NCBI GenBank assembly: GCA_964513565.1 | Contig: CAZENE010000012.1 | Coordinates: 16,915 to 80,914 of the forward strand | Direction of reading: 5' to 3' | Origin: Delta-02 sp964513565 | GTDB lineage: Bacteria; Desulfobacterota; Syntrophorhabdia; Syntrophorhabdales; Syntrophorhabdaceae | Length of the DNA: 64,000 nucleotides | In this document: positions 60,300 through 64,000 of the stretch, in pieces | Position numbering within the stretch: position 1 is the stretch's first letter | Layout: the number at the start of each line of letters is the position of its first letter | Program-made: the position numbers and the translations under genes | Notes under the pieces: model-generated | Told to the model about the DNA's origin: nothing | Databases searched by the model: none | The model's input: only the letters and a program-made list of their open reading frames with translations

Positions 60300-61213
60300 A
60301 CGTCAAAAAATATTACGAGGTCCGCAAGTCGGTTTTTTCCGTGGAAAAAGAGATCGTCAGGGCGGTCGACGGCGTGAGCTTCGAGCTTGAAGCAGGGCAA
60401 ACCCTCGGTGTCGTGGGGGAAAGCGGTTCAGGTAAAAGTACCCTTGCACGTTGCCTTATGTTTCTGGAGAGGCCGGACAGCGGCACGATAACCTTCGACG
60501 GGGTCGAGCTTCTCAAAGCGCACCCGGCCGAGATCCGGAAGATACGAAGGAAGCTCCAGATCATATTTCAAGACCCGTATTCGTCGCTCAATCCCCGGAT
60601 GACGGTGCGGGATATTATCGCCGAGCCTGTGAGGTTCCATCGGCTGGTAAAAGGAGCCGCGGCACTGAACGCAAAGGTCGCCGAAATATTAAAAAGCGTC
60701 GGCATCAATGATGACTTCCTGAAAAAATATCCCCACGAGATGAGCGGCGGTCAGAGGCAGAGGGTCGCAATAGGCCGGGCCCTTGCCACCGAGCCGGCGC
60801 TTATTATAGCAGACGAGCCGGTATCATCGCTCGATGTCTCGATACAGGCACAGATCATCAATTTGTTCATTGATATAAGGGAAAAACTGAATATAGCGAT
60901 GATATTCGTTTCACACGACCTTAATATAGTCCGTTTCATTTCGGACAATATACTGGTCCTGTATAAAGGGAAAATTGTCGAGATGGGTAAGCGCGACCAG
61001 GTCTTTGAGGATCCCCGGCATCCCTATACGAGGATGCTCATGGCCGCATCCAGAGGTGAATTTTCGCTGAAAGCCGAACCTCCGGGAAGCCCGGATTTCG
61101 GCCAATGCCCCTATTATAATAAATGCGGGGACAGGATCGATGCCTGCCGCACGAAGATACCCGAACTTAAAGGCGGCAACCAACACAGGGTTGCCTGTTT
61201 CAGATATGTTTGA
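60275..61213 (+). CDS. dppF: Peptide ABC transporter ATPase (DppF/OppF type)
   Basis: The 312-residue product has GVVGESGSGKSTLARCL, EMSGGQRQRVAIGRAL and LIIADEPVSSLDVSIQAQI, with a C-terminal CPYYNKCGDRIDAC extension. It pairs with the upstream ATPase to form the heterodimer of a dipeptide/oligopeptide importer. GGGAAGG lies four bases upstream of the ATG. The partner membrane proteins must be encoded elsewhere. Confidence 0.93.
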   Translation: MGPLLSVLDVKKYYEVRKSVFSVEKEIVRAVDGVSFELEAGQTLGVVGESGSGKSTLARCLMFLERPDSGTITFDGVELLKAHPAEIRKIRRKLQIIFQDPYSSLNPRMTVRDIIAEPVRFHRLVKGAAALNAKVAEILKSVGINDDFLKKYPHEMSGGQRQRVAIGRALATEPALIIADEPVSSLDVSIQAQIINLFIDIREKLNIAMIFVSHDLNIVRFISDNILVLYKGKIVEMGKRDQVFEDPRHPYTRMLMAASRGEFSLKAEPPGSPDFGQCPYYNKCGDRIDACRTKIPELKGGNQHRVACFRYV

Positions 61214-61280
61214 ATAAATCGGCTGGATATTTAATGTATTGACAACTTTAGACGATAAAGTCAAAGTGTGACAAATATCA

Positions 61281-61308
61281 TTTACATGTCTGTTAATTGT
61301 GCTACAAT
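61281..61308 (+). promoter_or_regulatory. Sigma-70-type promoter of the pilin gene
   Basis: TTTACA (61281-61286), 16 bases, TACAAT (61303-61308). Just upstream, ACTTTA (61245-61250) and TAAAGT (61256-61261) form a small inverted repeat that might be an operator. The pilin ATG follows at 61353 with AGGAGG at 61342-61346. Confidence 0.6.
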
Positions 61309-61352
61309 AGCCGTTGAAGTAATACTATTATAATAATTTCAGGAGGTGCAGT

Positions 61353-61793
61353 ATGTTAAAGCTTCACAAAGATACAAAAGGTTTTACATTGATCGAACTT
61401 TTGATCGTCATCGCCATCATCGGTATCCTCGCCGCCATCGCACTGCCGGCCTATATGGATTACACGAGAAAGGCACGTATGACAGAAGTAACGAACACGA
61501 TCGGGGCTGTTAAGACGGGTTGTCTTGCACTCGCTTCCGAATCTTCGGATGGCGCAGCCGAGTGTGCTGCTACTGATATGGCAACAGTTACTGCAAATTA
61601 TGGCGTAACTATGCCGGGCAGGATATCGGCAATGGTCGTGGGTGAGGCAGGCGGTGTGGTCACCATAACTACGACGATCAAGAATGTCGGTACGGGAGCT
61701 GATAATAAGAACCTGGTTCTGACCAGTGACGCCAGTCTGAACTCATGGACATGGAGCGGTACCGTTGACTCGAAGTTCTTGCCAAAGAACTAA
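61353..61793 (+). CDS. pilA: Type IV pilin
   Basis: The 146-residue prepilin has a short, basic leader ending in Gly10 before the mature start F-T-L-I-E, with Glu5 of the mature chain and a 20-residue hydrophobic helix. This is cleaved and N-methylated by PilD. Two cysteines (about 56 and 69) could make a disulfide loop. At about 136 mature residues it is far longer than the Geobacter conductive pilin (about 60) and poor in aromatics. It has its own promoter and a terminator after it, as expected for a major pilin. Confidence 0.92.
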   Translation: MLKLHKDTKGFTLIELLIVIAIIGILAAIALPAYMDYTRKARMTEVTNTIGAVKTGCLALASESSDGAAECAATDMATVTANYGVTMPGRISAMVVGEAGGVVTITTTIKNVGTGADNKNLVLTSDASLNSWTWSGTVDSKFLPKN

Positions 61794-61806
61794 ACATGAA
61801 ATAAAT

Positions 61807-61833
61807 GGAGGCCTGAGAGATCAGGCCTCCTCT
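61807..61833 (+). terminator. Terminator after pilA
   Basis: A perfect 10-bp stem GGAGGCCTGA (61807-61816) and TCAGGCCTCC (61821-61830), with a GAGA loop, is followed by TCTT. It lies between pilA and the second pilin-like gene, so it should lower expression of the downstream genes relative to pilA. Confidence 0.75.
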
Positions 61834-61849
61834 TAACGAAAAAGAGTTT

Positions 61850-62215
61850 ATGAATAAAAAAGGTTTTACGATAATCGAGCTTCTGGTAGGCGCTGTCATA
61901 GTGATAGTCATAGTCCTCATCGCCCTTCCTCTCGGTGCCATACGGGCCAGAAAGGAAGGTGCAAAGAGCATGAAAGTTCAAATGACATGCATCAAGCAAG
62001 CTGAAGAATCATACAGGGCGAAGCATGGAACATATACGTCGGATGTCACGAAACTGGCCAACTGGAGGCCCACGGCAAAGAAATATCATTTCTTGATCCG
62101 CGATGCGAGCGCAAACCGGTTTGTCGTCGAGGCCAGGGCAGATCTCAATAATGACAAAATAGTTGACGATGTCTGGACGATCGATGAAAATGGGGTTTTA
62201 AAAAACATAAAGTGA
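61850..62215 (+). CDS. Second type IV pilin-like/pseudopilin protein
   Basis: The 121-residue product begins MNKKG, followed by F-T-I-I-E (Glu5) and a long hydrophobic helix, the class III prepilin signal. The remainder is short and ends with DLNNDKIVDDVWTIDENGVLKNI, a calcium-loop-like DxNxDx stretch seen in some pseudopilins. It could be a minor pilin or a pseudopilin. It is 12 bases before pilD. Confidence 0.8.
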   Translation: MNKKGFTIIELLVGAVIVIVIVLIALPLGAIRARKEGAKSMKVQMTCIKQAEESYRAKHGTYTSDVTKLANWRPTAKKYHFLIRDASANRFVVEARADLNNDKIVDDVWTIDENGVLKNIK

Positions 62216-62227
62216 GCCCGGGCACAC

Positions 62228-63010
62228 ATGCATATAACGCATCTCATCGTAGTTTTCATATTTGGTGCAGTCATCGGCAGTTTTCTTAATGTCTGCATCT
62301 ACAGGATCCCCCGCAAAAAATCGATAATACGTCCATCCTCGGCATGCCCCGCATGCGAAAAGCGCGTAAGGTTCTATGATAATATCCCTCTCGTAAGCTA
62401 TATTGCATTGAAAGGCAAATGTAGGGACTGCGGCGCCCCGATATCGGTCCGCTATTTTATCGTGGAACTCATAACTGCCGCCATATTTATGCTTATCTAT
62501 CGCAGATGGGGACTTTCTTACGAATTCTTCATTCAGATATTTTTTACGGCGATACTCATCGTAATTTCCTTCATAGACTATGACTTCCAGATCATTCCCG
62601 ACATTTTAAGCATTGGCGGGATGGTAGCGGGATTAATTATATCTTTTGTCCGGCCCGGTTTCAGAGTCATGGACGCAGTCTACGGTATTCTTATCGGAGG
62701 GGGCGTGCTCTTCGTTATAGCTTATGGTTATCAATTGATAACGAAGAGAGAAGGCATGGGAGGTGGAGACATTAAGCTCCTTGCAATGATAGGGTCGTTC
62801 AGCGGGTTCAAGGGTGTCCTTTTCTCGCTCGTTGGCGGGTCGGTGGTCGGGACCTTGGTAGGTATACCGCTGATGCTTATGAAAGGCAAGGAAGAGGGCG
62901 GCCGGTACGCTATCCCGTTCGGACCTTTCCTGTCGCTATGCGCCGTTCTGTATCTTTTTCTGGGCCCCGGGGTAATACATGCATTCAACGAGATCTTTCT
63001 GCATCCATAG
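62228..63010 (+). CDS. pilD: Prepilin peptidase and N-methyltransferase PilD
   Basis: The 260-residue membrane protein has the N-terminal methylase zinc motif (CPACEKRVRF…CRDCGAPI near residues 38-63) and the aspartic-protease part with an Asp in SFIDYDFQIIPDILS and MGGGDIKLLAMIG (the GxGD motif). It cleaves the two upstream pilin leaders and methylates their first residue. It lies between the pilin genes and the PilY1-like gene. Confidence 0.93.
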   Translation: MHITHLIVVFIFGAVIGSFLNVCIYRIPRKKSIIRPSSACPACEKRVRFYDNIPLVSYIALKGKCRDCGAPISVRYFIVELITAAIFMLIYRRWGLSYEFFIQIFFTAILIVISFIDYDFQIIPDILSIGGMVAGLIISFVRPGFRVMDAVYGILIGGGVLFVIAYGYQLITKREGMGGGDIKLLAMIGSFSGFKGVLFSLVGGSVVGTLVGIPLMLMKGKEEGGRYAIPFGPFLSLCAVLYLFLGPGVIHAFNEIFLHP

Positions 63011-63022
63011 GAGAAACGGTAT

Positions 63023-64000
63023 ATGAGAAAAATTTGTTTTTTCCTCATTTTGCTGATCGTTCTGGGGTTTGGGTCCGCCGGTTTATGGCACAAGGGGAAT
63101 GCGGCGACCATGACCAACAACGATTATTGCGTGTATCCCTTGTATGCAGGCAATGCCGTCAAGCCATTTGTTCTTATTGTCATGGATTTTTCCGGCAGTA
63201 TGCAGTTTCCCGCGTACGTTCCCGACAACTGGAACTGGGAAGGCAGTTATTCCAACAAGGATGTTGCAAACTGCGGGACGTCTACGATAAGTTCCACTAT
63301 TAATGCGAATAAAAGATACGATAAGGACCGCGAGTATTACGGACTTTTCGATCCGAACAAATATTATGTGCAGGGATCGGGAAAATATAATCCGCAAGAC
63401 TGCGGGACCGATGCGGACAGGATCGGCACGGGACCCCTGTGCATGTCGGGCAATTTCCTCAACTGGCTGACGTCCACGCGGATCGATGTGGCACGGCGGG
63501 CATTGACCGGCGGTCGCGCCAACACGCAGAAAGGTTTTTTTGAAAGCGAGGGATCGGCATACGTCATAAACGATTACTTCAATTACTGCAAATACACGGT
63601 GACCGCCGATAGTGGCACTGCCCAACGGGAACTCGCGATATCGAGCCTTTCCGGCGGAACATGCAAAGTAGCGGGTGCGTCCAAGCAGGGAATATATATC
63701 ACCGACCCCAATCTGTCCAGTACTACGGGAATTGTCCAGGAATTTTACGGCAAGGCATATTTTCAATTGATGGTTTATTCCACGGGATCAGGTAGCTATA
63801 AAAGATTAGGCAAGGTGCTTTCGGACAAGGCTATCACCTATAATGATTCCATCAGCCTCATAAATGCATTGAACAACGAAACGCCCTATGGCGGCACACC
63901 GACGGGCGAAGCATTATGGAAGGCCTCAGATTTGTTCCAGCAGCAGGAATTACACGTTACGGACCCATATTACAACAACGTTGCGTATTCGGCACTAGGA
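63023..64000 (+). CDS. pilY1: PilY1-like type IV pilus adhesin, N-terminal part
   Basis: The gene runs off the right edge; 326 residues are visible without a stop. A signal peptide (about 1-28) is followed by a von Willebrand A domain with the MIDAS motif FVLIVMDFSGSM (DxSxS) at about residue 56, and many cysteines. PilY1 proteins are surface-exposed pilus tip or calcium-binding proteins that control extension and adhesion. GGAG precedes the ATG by ten bases. Confidence 0.82.
   Translation, partial: MRKICFFLILLIVLGFGSAGLWHKGNAATMTNNDYCVYPLYAGNAVKPFVLIVMDFSGSMQFPAYVPDNWNWEGSYSNKDVANCGTSTISSTINANKRYDKDREYYGLFDPNKYYVQGSGKYNPQDCGTDADRIGTGPLCMSGNFLNWLTSTRIDVARRALTGGRANTQKGFFESEGSAYVINDYFNYCKYTVTADSGTAQRELAISSLSGGTCKVAGASKQGIYITDPNLSSTTGIVQEFYGKAYFQLMVYSTGSGSYKRLGKVLSDKAITYNDSISLINALNNETPYGGTPTGEALWKASDLFQQQELHVTDPYYNNVAYSALG

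Noticed and set aside
61240..61260. GACGATAA before pilA as a sigma-28 -10 element
   Set aside because: There is no -35 match 11 bases upstream, and pilin genes are not normally under sigma-28; the sigma-70-type site downstream fits better.

Overview
The window looks like a piece of the chromosome of a motile, Gram-negative, probably anaerobic bacterium of the former Deltaproteobacteria (Desulfobacterota; a syntroph such as a Syntrophorhabdus relative would fit). The P- and L-ring genes imply an outer membrane. A double-domain acyl-CoA dehydratase activase, FdhD, an anaerobe-type tetrapyrrole/cytochrome c cluster and type IV pili support the rest. The taxonomic call is inference from gene content only. 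I saw no rRNA, tRNA, CRISPR array or intact insertion sequence.

Region 1 (about 1-8754, + strand) is a compact flagellar rod/ring/hook operon: flgF, flgG, flgA, flgH, flgI, flgJ (rod-binding part only), flgM, flgN-like, flgK and an unusually long flgL. A sigma-28 promoter inside flgJ should let flgM-flgN-flgK-flgL be transcribed late. fdhD (9086-9877) follows after a repeat-rich spacer. Region 2 (10003-12341, + strand) is a flagellin operon with a sigma-28 promoter, a structured leader, flagellin, a terminator, an unknown 62-residue gene, flbT and flaF.

Region 3 (33587 down to 12351, - strand) is a run of about 18 closely packed, often overlapping genes lying between the flagellin operon and another flagellar operon. 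It encodes a nonulosonic-acid (legionaminic/pseudaminic-like) sugar pathway: LegB-like dehydratase, sugar nucleotidyltransferase, epimerase, radical SAM enzyme, acetyltransferase, NeuB-type synthase, cytidylyltransferase and PseG-like hydrolase. Tailoring genes follow (WbqC-like, Gfo/Idh/MocA, PIG-L deacetylase, second cytidylyltransferase, DegT aminotransferase, methyltransferase, acetyltransferase). A DUF115/Maf-like protein and a 1883-residue SGNH + carrier-like + three glycosyltransferase + TPR protein end the run. The most economical reading is a flagellin glycosylation island, and the giant protein is the most unusual object in the window.

Region 4 (33817-40198, + strand) has two further sigma-28 promoters. 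The first precedes a protein whose C-terminus resembles the FliD cap protein, with a FliT/FlgN-like chaperone. The second precedes a small FlgM-associated-type protein, a CheY-like regulator, a receiver-GAF-HD-GYP protein, a PilZ protein, motA and motB, so c-di-GMP control of the motor is genetically wired in. Region 5 (40380-44575) holds HU and a convergent hemC-hemA-ccsA-siroheme synthase-acyP cluster. Region 6 (44720-50167) is the activase and a CorC-type membrane protein.

Region 7 (59160 down to 50360, - strand) is housekeeping: guaB, guaA, dnaE, accA, pgi. Region 8 (59328-64000, + strand) has two peptide-ABC-transporter ATPases, then a type IV pilus set: major pilin with its own promoter and terminator, a second pilin-like protein, prepilin peptidase PilD, and the start of a PilY1-like adhesin that runs off the window. 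Short, related-looking G/A-rich repeats and inverted repeats sit in several spacers.
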